This document shows positions 53,241 through 63,480 of a stretch of 64,000 nt of DNA, one piece after another; the stretch's first letter is position 1; every line of letters begins with the position of its first letter. Location: assembly GCA_030760725.1 (NCBI GenBank), contig JASWHV010000005.1:27537241-27601240 (forward strand). Reading direction: 5' to 3'. The DNA is from Neostapfia colusana (Eukaryota > Streptophyta > Magnoliopsida > Poales > Poaceae). The notes below the pieces were generated by a model. It made no database searches. It was not told the origin of the DNA and was given only the letters and a program-made list of their open reading frames with translations. The translations under genes and the position numbers were made by a program.

Positions 53241-54974
53241 CTACTGCCCCGGCTCGTCATCACCGGAGCTGGAGTCCTCACCGTTGTGCACCGTCTTTAT
53301 GACGCGCTGAGGCTCCTGAAACCACACCTGGTGACCGACGCTGACTGAGGCATCGACCTTCTGCTTGCCCTCCCTTTGACGGAAGGGCGGAGCATCAACT
53401 CTTAGCTGCCTCCATTTGCGGAAGCGCTCCGCGAGCATATGGATGTCCCAGCACTCAGCAGCGGTACGATGGCTGGTGCCATGCACGGGGCATAGCTCGC
53501 CTTGGTCACCATCTGGAGCTGGTGACTGTCGCTGCCTTTTGTCGGGGCATGGCCCCCGAGCTCCACTGGGTGCCGCTGCTGCGGCAACGGGAGCCGCGGC
53601 CGGTGGCTTCATCTTGCCACCGCCCCAGTTCTTGATCTTCTTGCCGCTTCCATAGGAAGCAGCGCCAGATCCGGGCTGTCCTCCTGACTCGGAGGCTGGC
53701 AGGGAGTGCCAGTTCCGCCCTTCTGCTGCTCTGGCGCACTTGTCCGCCAGGCTGAAGAGCTCTGAGACGTCACGGACCTCTCTGGTCGCGAGCTTCTCAA
53801 GCATCTTCTTGTCCCGGACGCCCTGCCGGAACGCCACCACCACAGAAGCATTTTTGATATGTGGAATGGTGTTCCGTACCTGGGAGAACCGCTGGATGAA
53901 GGAGCGCAGTGTCTCTCCAGGCTGTTGCTGGATGGCATGGAGGTCGAGCTCCGTGACAGGCCGGGTGTAGGAGCTGCCAAAGTTGGCGGTGAACTGCTGG
54001 CAGAGCTCTCCCCAGGAGGTTATGGAACCCTGGGGGAGGTTCATGAGCCAAGACCGGGCTGGGCCGGTCAAGGCGACGGGGAAGTAGTTGGCCATGACAG
54101 CCTCATCCCCTCCTGCAGCAAGGACGGCGGTGGAGTAGATTTGGAAAAACTCCGCTGGGTTGACGCTGCCGTCGTACTTCTCAGGCAGGTGCGGACGAAA
54201 CTTGCGCGGCCACCTCGCGAAGCAAACGTGGGGCGCCAGGGCCGCACATCCTGCTCCTGTTGCCGCAGGCATTGGTGCCGCGAACGCTTGGTTCGCTTCT
54301 GGCACAGTGTACCCCGGTATGGGCAAGGCTGTGCCATAGACCGGGGGTGCTGTTTGCAGGGCATATGGCTGTGGCATATGCTGCGTGGTGTATGCCTGGG
54401 GCAGAGATCGCGTGGCGAAAGTTTGCCCCTCAGGCAGGGTTGAGGCAGACGTCATGCTGTCGCCGACCTCTTGGTTGCGACGCCTTTCTCGTCGTCGCTC
54501 GAGGAACACTCGGGCATCTTGGCCCAAGTGGCAACGTTCCAGCTCTGTCCTCAGGTCCGTCGATTGGAGCCTGGTGGAGCTGGAATCTGCCGTCTGCCCG
54601 TCAACCGTTGGCGTGTGCGTCAGCGACACAGCCGGTTGGCTGGAACGTCGTTCTCGCCGAAGTCGAGGGTTTGCGGCGGCGACGACGAGAGGGTCTACCT
54701 CACGAATCCACTGCTGGGTCGCTGACCGAGGCGCGTCCCCATCAGGTGGATTGCGCAGTAGCGCTCTTGCTGCAGCTAGCGCGCCCCCGTGGGGGACGCT
54801 CAGCGCTGCAGTGGATCTCACGCTCACTGGAGCCTGCGTTGCCAGAGTCGGCTGCTGGCTTCCAGCTTGCGCCGACACACTCTGTCCAGAGTGTGTCGAG
54901 ACGTAGTCCCCGCTAGTCATGGTCCGCCGTGAACGCGGGGGAGGAGAGCTTGCCGCTGAAGGAAGCTTGGTCAT
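53241..54974 (-). CDS. Gag protein of element D, uninterrupted
   Basis: The ATG at 54974 gives MTKLPSAASS, the start shared by all family members; the open frame extends 26 codons further into the primer site and LTR end, which cannot be coding in a normal transcript start. 577 residues: a low-complexity N-terminus, a capsid-type region (WPRKFRPHLPEKYDGSVNPA, GPARSWLMNL, FRQGVRDKKMLEKLATREV), a basic Lys/Pro/Ala stretch, and a zinc-knuckle relative CPVHGTSHRTAAEC in which the third ligand His is displaced by one residue. It ends just after SSSGDDE, where protease begins in relatives, so a deletion start fixed the stop. It is the only unbroken family gag in the window. It would act in the cytoplasm, packaging RNA into particles. 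Confidence 0.85.
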   Translation of the reverse strand: MTKLPSAASSPPPRSRRTMTSGDYVSTHSGQSVSAQAGSQQPTLATQAPVSVRSTAALSVPHGGALAAARALLRNPPDGDAPRSATQQWIREVDPLVVAAANPRLRRERRSSQPAVSLTHTPTVDGQTADSSSTRLQSTDLRTELERCHLGQDARVFLERRRERRRNQEVGDSMTSASTLPEGQTFATRSLPQAYTTQHMPQPYALQTAPPVYGTALPIPGYTVPEANQAFAAPMPAATGAGCAALAPHVCFARWPRKFRPHLPEKYDGSVNPAEFFQIYSTAVLAAGGDEAVMANYFPVALTGPARSWLMNLPQGSITSWGELCQQFTANFGSSYTRPVTELDLHAIQQQPGETLRSFIQRFSQVRNTIPHIKNASVVVAFRQGVRDKKMLEKLATREVRDVSELFSLADKCARAAEGRNWHSLPASESGGQPGSGAASYGSGKKIKNWGGGKMKPPAAAPVAAAAAPSGARGPCPDKRQRQSPAPDGDQGELCPVHGTSHRTAAECWDIHMLAERFRKWRQLRVDAPPFRQREGKQKVDASVSVGHQVWFQEPQRVIKTVHNGEDSSSGDDEPGQ

Positions 54975-55030
54975 CTTCGCCAGCAAAAGCTCGTCGCGCA
55001 AGGGAAAAGCCCCCTTCCTGGCATGCCAAA

Positions 55031-55894
55031 TGTCGAAGTGTGTGGTCGACACTTCCCCCGGACCTGCTCTGGGCAGCCCGCGGAGGTTCTTTTTCGGAGG
55101 GGCTAGACGCTTGCGGAGAGCTTCAGAGTTAGATACGAGTGAGGGAGAAGCTTAACACGGTGAGTTTTACGTGGTTCAGGCCGCCGGAGCGTAAAACCCT
55201 ACGTCCATGGTGAGCAGAGATGCTCGCTGTATTGCTTGCTGCTCAGAAATGGAGTCCTGAGCTTGAGGGTCAGTGATGTATAGGGTGCGAGTTCACAGGG
55301 TTCGAACCCTTGCTAACGTTGCCTACCCGAGCCTTTTATAGTCCAAGGCTCAAGTGGCTTACAAGGGGGGCCCGGGACCCGACAGGTGGTCCCGAAGAGA
55401 TTGCCTGCCGACTACCGTATCTGCAGTTATGCCGGTAGTTGTCTCTGGCGAAGGCTTCCGAGTCTTTGTTCTGCTGCCCTGCCCATGCCGCAAGCTAGTC
55501 GTAGTGGTTGATGATGGCAGGGGCGGCAGGGGATGTCTTGTTGCTGTGTTCATTGGCGGGCAGGCTCTGACACGGCGCGCAAGTCTGTGATGTGACTGGG
55601 CGCAACGGCACCTGACAGAGGCGTTCTCCGCGTCTCTGCGTCTTGGGAAGGCGCGGGCCTTGAATACCTTGTACGGGCAAGGTATGGTGCGTCTTTACGC
55701 CCGCTGCCTAACGCGTGGGGGTAGGCAGCGTCGTCCTGCTGGCCACATGGCGGGCCCGAAGCTCTCGTCTGAGGAGAGGGAGGTCCGGCCCCGCGGGACA
55801 CGTGGAGCCTTCGGAGCTCTCCCTGCGGAGAAGGGCGAGATCCTTAGGCATTTCCCCCTGTGCGCGAGGGTACCCCGTATCGAGGGTACCGACA
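55031..55894 (-). repeat. 5' LTR of element D
   Basis: It has the same ends as the 3' copy, with TATAAAAG at 55340-55333, but two fewer 110-base G-box units. The primer site beyond it (55030 downward) reads TGGCATGCCAGG where relatives have TGGCGCGCCAGG, consistent with decay of a CpG. Confidence 0.9.
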
Positions 55895-55899
55895 GTAGA
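55895..55899. repeat. Right target-site duplication of element D (GTAGA)
   Basis: Exact copy of 47640-47644. Confidence 0.88.
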
Positions 55900-56248
55900 G
55901 ATCACCTCGGGACCACCTGTCGGGTCCCGGGCCCCCCCTTTGTTTGCCGCCCGAGCCTTGGACTATAAAAGGCTCGGGTAGGCAACGTTGCAAAGGGTTC
56001 GGTTTGAACTCGGTCGGGTTCGCCACTTAGCTCAGCTCATCCTCAAGCAATACAACGAGCACCTCTGCTCACCGTGGACATAGGGTTTTACCACTTATGC
56101 TTGAACCACGTAAAAAACCCCTGTGTTCATCTGTTTCCTTCGTCCAGTACAGCGAGACTCACGCGGGGGGACTAGCCCCTCTGAAAAAGAACCTCCGCGG
56201 GCTGCCCAGTGCAGACCCGGGGGAAGTGTCGACAGCTACACTTCGACT
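55900..56248 (+). repeat. 3' LTR of element B, part 2
   Basis: It continues part 1 across element D and matches the last 350 bases of the 5' LTR, including TATAAAAG at 55964-55971 and the GTCGACAGCTACACTTCGAC end. The last base is T rather than A. Confidence 0.9.
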
Positions 56249-56253
56249 ATAAC
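56249..56253. repeat. Right target-site duplication of element B (ATAAC)
   Basis: Exact copy of 28111-28115. Confidence 0.88.
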
Positions 56254-57057
56254 CATCCCAAAATCCATCCCAACTAATCATGGAAGCTGGCCAGGCGCTC
56301 GTGACCGTAAGCTAGGCTAACATGATAGTTTTAAGACCCTGCAGAGTTTGCACCTCTTTACCCACAAGTTTGTGATTTCGTCACCCGTCGGCGACTGCAG
56401 AACCTCCATTATACCAGTACACAACCGTCGGTGTATGGTCAAGAGATCAGAAAATAGCCTTTAGAAAGGGGTTACTAGATGTATGGACTCACTGAGGTTT
56501 CACCGGCAGGCTAGAATCTCCAATTCTGCCACCCACGGCCCCCCTCTTGTGTCATGCAGTTCCCAGGGCAGTCCTCACTCGACTCCAATTCCCCGCGCCT
56601 TCCATGGTCCATAACAATCTAGCAACTTACCTAATTATTCAGCTAAGCCGCACCCATACTTGGCCTTGTGGTGGCACTGTCATCCTGGCATGTGCTCGCA
56701 TGAACCGGTCCTTAGATCTACGGCAAGTAACCACCATCTCATTCTACCTCGTTCACAAACCCAGGCTTGCCTAGATCTCCCTCCGATTCACGTTCATTAA
56801 CAACATCAGTTTCTCGTTATCATTACGAGTGCAGTTAGCTAGACACATCTATCTCGCTTCCCATATCCCATGGACTCAGCGAAGCATAAAAGCAAAAACC
56901 ATACCCGACTCATTAACTTTCCCTGGTGACAAGGGTGGTTTAACCAAAACTAGTAAACTTCTATGAAAGGGTTTCCCTTCATGTTTGACTCAGCACACAC
57001 ACCTTTTCACAACAAAAACAATTTTCCAAAACATAGGATCAATATGGTCAACGGGCA
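56254..57057 (-). repeat. LTR J, part 2
   Basis: It matches 25580-26385 of LTR I (for example the GTCACCCGTCGGCGACT block near 56383) and completes the sequence cut at 28115. It is cut again at 57057 by element E, within a few bases of where LTR I has its candidate exon A donor. No other gene is seen. Confidence 0.65.
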
Positions 57058-58140
57058 TGTCGGTACCCGCGATATGGGGTACCCCCGCACATGGGAAAAT
57101 GCCTAAGGATCTCGCCCTTCTCCGCAGGGAGAGCTCCGAAAGCAACACGCGTCTGGCGGGGCCGGACCTCCCTCTCCTCAGAGGAGAGCTCCGGGCTCGC
57201 CACGTGGCATGCAGAAGCTGGACCTCCCCCCTCCGCGGGGGAGAGGTCCGAAGGCGCCACATGTCCAGCGGGGCCGGACCTCCCTCTTTTCAGAGGAGAG
57301 CTCCGGGTCCGCCACATGGACGACAGAAGCCGGACCTCCCCCTTCACTGGGAGAGGTCCGAAGGCTCCACGTGTCCAGTGGGGCCGGACCTCCCTCTTCT
57401 CTCAGGAGGGCTCCGGGCCCGCCACGTGTCCAGCAGAAGAGCGCTGGCTGCCCCCGAGCGGTAGGCAGCGGGCATAAAGAAGCCCCATACCTTGCCCGTA
57501 CAAGGTATTCAAGGCCCGCACCTTCCCAAGACGCGGAGACGCGGAGCACGCCTCTGTCAGGTGCCGTTGCGCCCAGTCGCATCACAGACTAGCGCGCGGT
57601 GTCAGTGCCTGCCAGGCAATAAACGCAGCGACAAGACGTCCCCTGCCGCCTCCGCCGTCATCAACCACTATGACTAGCAGGCGGCATGGGCAGGGCGGCA
57701 AGACGAAGACTCAGAAGCCTTCGCCAGAGACAACTACCGACATAACTGCGGATATGATAGTCTGCAGGCAATCTCCCCGGGACCACCTGTCGGGTCCTGG
57801 GCCCCCCTTGTAAGCCACCCGGGCCTTGTACTATAAAAGGCTCGGGTAGGCGACGTTAGCAAGGGTTTGCACTCCAGCAACTCATACGCTAGACATCACT
57901 CATCCCCAAGCTCAGGACTCCGGTTCTGAGCAGCAAGCAATACAGCGAGCTCCTGAGCTCGCCGTGGACGTAGGGTTTTACGCTCCGGCGGCCTGAACTA
58001 CGTAAAACTTGCCGTGTCAAGCTTCTCCTTAATTCGTCCATACGCTTAAGCTCTCCTCAAGTGACTAGCCCCTCCGAAAAAGAACCTCCGCGGGCTGCCC
58101 AGTGCAGGTCCGGGGGAAGTGTCGACCACACACTTCGACA
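57058..58140 (+). repeat. 5' LTR of element E
   Basis: It starts TGTCGGTACC and ends ACACTTCGACA. CACGTG or near variants lie at 57146, 57201, 57258, 57313, 57368 and 57423, mostly 55 bases apart. TATAAAAG at 57832-57839 sits in the family hairpin with one mismatch. The primer site TGGCGCGCCAGG starts at 58143. Confidence 0.9.
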
Positions 58141-58196
58141 TTTGGCGCGCCAGGAAGGGGGGTTTTCCCTTGCGCGACGAGTTTCCGCCGACGAAG

Positions 58197-60694
58197 ATGA
58201 CCAAGCTTCCTTCAGCGGCAAACTCTCCTCCTCCGCGTTCACGGCGAACCGTGACCAGCGGGGAGTACATGTCGACGCACTCTGTACGGAGTGTGTCGGC
58301 GCGAGCTGGGAGCCAGCAGCCGACTCCGGCAATGCCGACCCCGGCAATGCAGGCTCCAACCAGCATCAGATCTTCTGCAGCGCTGAGCGTACACCACGGG
58401 GGTGCGCTAGCTGCAGCAAGAGCGCTACTGCGTGACCCACCTGGTGGGGACGCGCCCCATTCAGCGACCCAGCAGTGGGTTCGCGAGGTGGACCGTCTCG
58501 TCGTCGCCGCCGCAAGCCCTCGGTTTCGGCGAGGGCGACGCCCCGGCCAACCGGCTGTGTCGCAGACGCGCACACCAGTGGTTGACGGGCAGACGGCGGA
58601 TTCCAGCTCCTCCAGGCTCCCGTCGACGGACCTGAGGAAAGAGCTGGAATGGTGCCACTTGGGCCAGGATGCCCGGGTGTACCTCGAGCGACGTCGAGAA
58701 AGGTGTCGCAACCAGGAGGCTGGCGACAGCATGACGTCGGCCTCGACCCAGCCTGGAGGACAGATCTTCGCCACACGAGCCCTGCCCCAGGCATAAGCCG
58801 CGCAGCATATGCCACAACCATATGCCTCACTGTGCCAGGTGCGAACCAAGCGTTCGCGGCACCAATACCTGCGGCAACAGTTGCAGGATGTGTGGCCCTT
58901 GCACCCCACCTTCGCTTCACGAGGTGGCCGCGCAAGTTTCGGCCGCACCTGCCCGAGAAGTACGACGGCAGCGTCAACCCAGCGGAGTTTCTCCAGATCT
59001 ACTCCACCGCCGTACTTGCCGCAGGAGGGGATGAGGCCGTCATGGCCAACTATTTCCCCATCGCCTTGACCGGCCCAGCCCGGTCTTGGCTCATGAACCT
59101 ACCCCAGGATTCCATAACCTCCTGGGGAGAGCTCTGCCGGCAGTTCGTCGCCAACTTCGGCAGTTCCTACACCCGGCCTGGCACGGAGCTCGACCTCCAC
59201 GCCATCAAGCAACAACCAGGGGAGTCGCTGCGCTTCTTCATCCAGCGGTTCTCCCAGGTGCGGAACACCATCCCACACATCCAGAACGCTTCTGTGGTAG
59301 TGGCGTTCCGACAAGGCGTTCGGGAAAAGAAGATGCTCGAGAAGCTCGCGACTAGGGAGATCCGCGACGTCTCGGAGCTCTTCAGCCTGGCGGACAAGTG
59401 TGCTAGAGCAGCCGAAGGGCGGAGCTGGCACTCACTGCCAGCCTCTGAGCCAGGGGGTCAGCCAGGATCTGGCGCCGCTTCATATGGAAGCGGCAGGAAG
59501 ATCAAGAACAGGGACGGTGGCAAGATGAAACCGCCAGCCGCGGCCCCCGTTGCCGCAGCAGCGGCGCCCAGTGGAGCTCGGAGGCCGCGCCCCGACAAAA
59601 GGCCGCGACAATTACCGGCTCCAGACGGAGGCCAGGGCGAGCTATGCCCCGTGCACAGCACCAGTTACCACACTGCTGCCGAGTGCCGGGAAATCCAGAA
59701 GCTCCCGGAGCGCTTCTGGAAAGGGGAGCAGCTTCTAACTGATGCCCCACCCTACCGTCAAAGGGAGGGCAAGCAGAAGGTCGACGCCCCAGACGACGTC
59801 GACCACCAGGTGGAGTTCCAGGAGCTTCAGCGCGCCGTGAAGGCAGTGCGCAATCATGAGAGCTCCAGTTCCAGTGATGACGAGCACCGGAAGATGCTCT
59901 ACGTCATCTATGGTGGGTCCGCTGAACCCTCGTCCCGAAGCGCGGCTAAGGCCTTGCGCCGAGCGGTAGCGTCGGTGGCTCCCCTCCCGAGTGCAGCACC
60001 GCACATCAGGTGGATGGGAACCCCCATCAGCTTCGATGCCACCGACTGCCCCAGGAACATGGCTGGGGCCGGCCAACTACCGCTCTTGGTGGCCCCCACC
60101 GTCGCCAACGTAAGGATGTACCACGTTTTGGTGGATGGCGGGGCTGGACTGAACCTCATCAGTCGTGCAGCTTTCCAGAAGCTGCAGATCTCGATGGCCA
60201 AGCTCACCCCATCGAGCCCGTTCTCAAAGGTAGGGCTAGGACATGTCGTTCCCTACGGCCACATCAGCCTCCCGGTGACCTTTGGGGCACCGGACAGCTA
60301 TCGGACAGAGTACATTCTGTTCGACGTGGCCGAGATCGACCTCCCCTTCAACGCCATAATTGGCAGGCCAGCCCTGTACCGATTCATGGCAGTAGCCCAC
60401 TACGGCTACCTTGTCTTGAAGATGCCTACACCAACAGGTGTCCTCAAGGTTCGTGGAGACCGTACTGCCGCAGTGTTAGCCTTGGAAAAGCTCCAATCGC
60501 TTACAACAGCTAGTGCACCAACCCCAGGCAGTGCAGAACCAAACCGGCTCCACCCGAGTGCACGCCACCGTGCCTCTACCACAGCACCCTATGTGCAACC
60601 CCTCGACGAGGGTGACGTCCCCTTGAGGCTCGTCCGAATCGGTGCCGATGACACCCAGACCACCCGGGTAGCCGGGGGCCTGGATAGCAAATAG
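58197..60694 (+). pseudogene. gag and protease of element E, broken once in gag
   Basis: ATG at 58197 opens MTKLPSAANS. TAA at 58794-58796 and a loss of about 50 bases near 58829 break the frame. From about 58830 the reading frame is open without interruption to 60694: capsid (WPRKFRPHLPEKYDGSVNPA), zinc knuckle CPVHSTSYHTAAEC (C-X2-H-X4-H-X4-C), then protease with MYHVLVDGGAGLNLISRAAF and FNAIIGRPALYRFM. Gag and protease share one frame here, so they are made as one polyprotein. It ends at TAG 60692-60694, the same place as in element B. Confidence 0.88.
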
Positions 60695-61781
60695 GAAGGC
60701 GCGCTCGTTACCTCCCTCCGGCACAATGTCGATGTGTTTGCATGGCAGCCGTTGCAGATGCCAGAGATCCCTAGGGAGGCGATTGGGCACTACCTAAAGG
60801 TCTTCCCCGACGCCCGGCCAGTCCGACAGAAGCCCCTCAAGTAGTCCACCGAGCAGTAAAGCCTCATCCGCGAAGAAATCAAGAAGCTGCTGGACGCTGG
60901 CTTTATACGGAAAGTCCGCCACCCCCGGTGCTTGGCGAACCCTGTTGTTGTCCCAAAGGCCGGCGGGAAGCTCCGGATGTGCATCGACTACACCAGTCTC
61001 AATAAGGTATGTCCTAAAGATCTATTTCCTCTCCCTATAATAGATCAAATAGTAGACTCGACGTCAGGCTGTGATATGCTGTGCTTCCTAGATGCTTACT
61101 CGGGTTTCCACCAGATCCCTATGTCTAGAGAAGATGAAGAGCACACCTCCTTCATCACAGTAGTCGGTCTGTACTGTTATGCCTCTATGCCTTATGGCCT
61201 AAGGAACGCTCCCCCTACCTTCGTACGTGCAATGCACAAGACCTTCGGAGAGCTAATGAGAGACTCAGTTGAGGTGTATGTCGATGACATTGTTGTTAAG
61301 GTCAGGCAGAGTTCATCCCTACTAGATAACCTGGCCGACAAGTGTGGGTTTGGTGTATCCTCTGGAAAACCCTTAGAATTCCTGGCCTCACACCGAGGAA
61401 CTGAGGCTAACCCAGAGAAGATCAAAGCCATCGGCTCGAGGCGGCCCCCCGGACGCATCAAAGAAGTCCAGAAACTCACGGGATGCCTAGCTGCGCTGAG
61501 TCGGTTTATACCGAGGTTAGCAAAGCGAGCGCTCCCCTTCTCTAAGCTCCTGCGCAAATCCGGCCCATTCGCTTGGACCGACGAAGCAGAGGAAGCTCCC
61601 CAGGAGCTGAAGCAACTCCTGATGACCCTACCCGTAATGGTATCCCCGAGCCCGAAGAGCATCTGTTGCTCTACATCACGGCGACGGCTGCAGTGGTGAG
61701 TATGGTCCTCGCCGCAGAGCGGCCGGACCCCTCATCGCCGCAGCCTGCTCCGGTATCGGGAAACAGGCGCCAGGAAACCCC
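60695..61781 (+). pseudogene. RT of element E with an in-frame thumb deletion
   Basis: The frame continues after the TAG with the pre-RT linker. Stops occur at 60841-60843 and near 60856. RT is then open from 60932 with LRMCIDYTSLN and YVDD at 61277-61288. At about 61336 fifteen codons present in element B are missing without a frame change, which removes part of the region after the active site. The following part (LTGCLAALSRFIPRLAKRA) is conserved. The frame is lost near 61660 and stops at 61699. Confidence 0.85.
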
Positions 61782-61993
61782 GTAGGTCCAAGACGACCCC
61801 CCGGGTCTCCGAGGCAACCCCCCGGAGGTCCAAAACGGACCCCGGACCCCCGACACAACCTCCCGGAGGACCAGCAGGACCTCCCAGAGGTGCAACGGGA
61901 CCCCCCGGAGGTCCAACAGAACCTCCCGGATGTCCAACGGGACCTCCCGGAGCTCCCGGGAAATCAGCGGGACCCCCCGGAGGTCCAAGACAG
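61782..61993 (+). repeat. 21-bp heptad-coding repeat of element E
   Basis: About ten imperfect 21-base units with cores like GACCTCCCGGAGGTCCAA. In one frame they read as heptads such as RDPPEVQ and QNLPDVQ. An in-frame TAG starts the region (61783-61785) and indels break the register. It is longer than the six units of element B. Confidence 0.75.
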
Positions 61994-62872
61994 CCTGGGG
62001 GCCTCCGAGTATCAGCTCCTGGCGGCCTCCCCGGGCCCGCGGGAGGTTCTGTCTACTTCATCAGTGAGGTCCTCCATGACGCCAAGACAAGGTACCTGGA
62101 GGTACATAAGCTGCTGTATGCAGTGCTCGTGGCGTCCAGGAATCTCCGCCACTGCTGCCTAGCACACCAGGCCTCAGTGGCCACCTCCTACCCGCTGAAG
62201 GCTATCCTCCACAGACCCCACGCGACGGACGATGCCACCAAATGGGCAGCGGAGCTACCGGAGATTGAGCTAGGCTTCCTTCCTCGTCACGCAGTCAACA
62301 GCCGAGCACTGGCTGACTGCGTGGCTGAGTGGACGCTAACGCAGGCTGACCCAGGGGGCCATGAAGACGGTGAACCAGGACCCCGAGCTCTGGCCTTCAC
62401 CGGGCCTTACTGGACGCTCTTCGTCGACGGCTCCTCGCGAAAGCAGGGGGGTGGTGCTGGCGTACTACTCCTCATGCCATCGGGGGAGCAGTCTGGGTAT
62501 ATGGTGCGTCTCAATTCCAAGGCAACCAACAACATGGCAGAGTATGAAGCACTCATCTTTGGCCTAAAGACAGCCCTGTCTCTATGCGCTCGCCAGTTGT
62601 TCGCACAGGGTGACTCCCAGCTAGTTATCAAGCAAGTTAAGGGTGAATGCTCCTGCAGTGACCCACAGCTAGCTGCTCATCTGCTTCATGTGCAGATGGT
62701 GGAGAAAGACTTCCTCGCCTTGGACCTGCGCCACGTACCACGTGCTGGCAAGGCCGCAGCTGACGACCTCTCAATGAAGGCCCCCACCGGAGCCCCTGTG
62801 CCTGAAGGAGGCTTTGAGAGGACGTTGCCGCGGCCCACAGCCCGGCCCGCCGAGCCGGGCGAAGGGGGCTAG
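61994..62872 (+). pseudogene. RNase H region of element E
   Basis: It is mostly open from 62123. WAAELPEIELGFLPRHAVN leads to WTLFVDGSSRKQGGGAGVLL, a typical start of the second, archaeal-type RNase H of the Tat lineage (catalytic Asp in FVDGS). NNMAEYEALIFGL (Glu) and GDSQLVIKQV (Asp) follow. Here the RNase H motifs are better kept than in element B. The frame ends at TAG 62870-62872, shortly before integrase. Confidence 0.8.
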
Positions 62873-63480
62873 ACCAGCACCTCGAAGCTGGCGGTCCCGG
62901 CGGCCATGGACGCTGCCAAGGATCGTAAGCGTCACTGGGAACTCCGTGCAACCCAGCGCTCAAGATCCAGACGCTCAAGTCAGACCCGATGCATGGATCA
63001 TGGAGATCCGGGACTACTTGAAAGACAATATCCTCCCTGATGAACGTGTATCCGCTGAACGGATCGTGCGTATGGATAAGAGACACGTGTTGGTAGAAGG
63101 GGATCTCTACCGACGCCGTGCCAACCGCGTCCTATTGCAGTGCATAACCCAGGGGGAAGGCTGCGACTTGCTCGCTGAGATCCATGGAGACGAATATGGG
63201 AGTCACTCTTCCTCACGCATGCTTGTCGGTAAAGCCTTCCGGCATGGCTTCTACTAGCCGACAACACTCCAGGATGCCGTCAAGCTGGTCAAGAACTGCA
63301 AGGCGTGCCTGTTCCATGCCAAGCAGATCCATACACCGGCTTGGACGGTACAGATGATCCCGCCCACATGGCCATTTGCCGTACGGGGGCTGGACATCCT
63401 GGGACCTGGGACCATTCCACAGAACCGAGGATGGGGACCCGCTCCCGAACCCTCGGAACACAGAACGCCTCCGTAAGTTC
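62873..63480 (+). pseudogene. Integrase of element E without catalytic core
   Basis: The N-terminal part (DAWIMEIRDYLKDNILPDER, CITQGEGCDLLAEIHG, HSSSRMLVGKAF) and the zinc-binding CKAC are present, with a TAG at 63255-63257. Just after LDILGP the sequence jumps to the last 20 codons of integrase (EDGDPLPNP-like). A deletion of the order of 0.8 kb has thus removed the remaining catalytic residues. Confidence 0.8.

Larger units (their letters stand above)
47645..55894 (-). mobile_element. Element D: gag-only Tat-like element, minus strand, nested in B's 3' LTR
   Basis: An 8.25-kb element with an exact GTAGA duplication. On the minus strand: 5' LTR 55894-55031, primer site, intact gag, a scrap of integrase C-terminus, G-box array, antisense gene (plus strand), polypurine-like run, 3' LTR 48730-47645. 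Protease, RT, RNase H and the integrase core are absent. The LTRs are 864 and 1,086 bases; the difference is two repeat units. The layout is that of gag-only non-autonomous elements (TR-GAG type), which need pol from a relative. Confidence 0.9.
28116..56248 (+). mobile_element. Element B: Tat-like Ty3/gypsy element carrying two nested relatives
   Basis: Its outer limits are proven by the ATAAC duplication. Removing elements C and D, each with one copy of its target duplication, leaves about 13.6 kb: 28116-35646, 41912-47644 and 55900-56248. Order: 5' LTR, primer site, gag, protease, RT, heptad spacer, RNase H, integrase, G-box array, antisense gene on the minus strand, polypurine-like run, 3' LTR. 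Both LTRs share a CCCCAATATGGGG start, unlike the CCCGCGATATGGGG start of C and E. The final base is T where CA is expected. Several stops and frameshifts in gag and pol make it defective. Confidence 0.92.
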
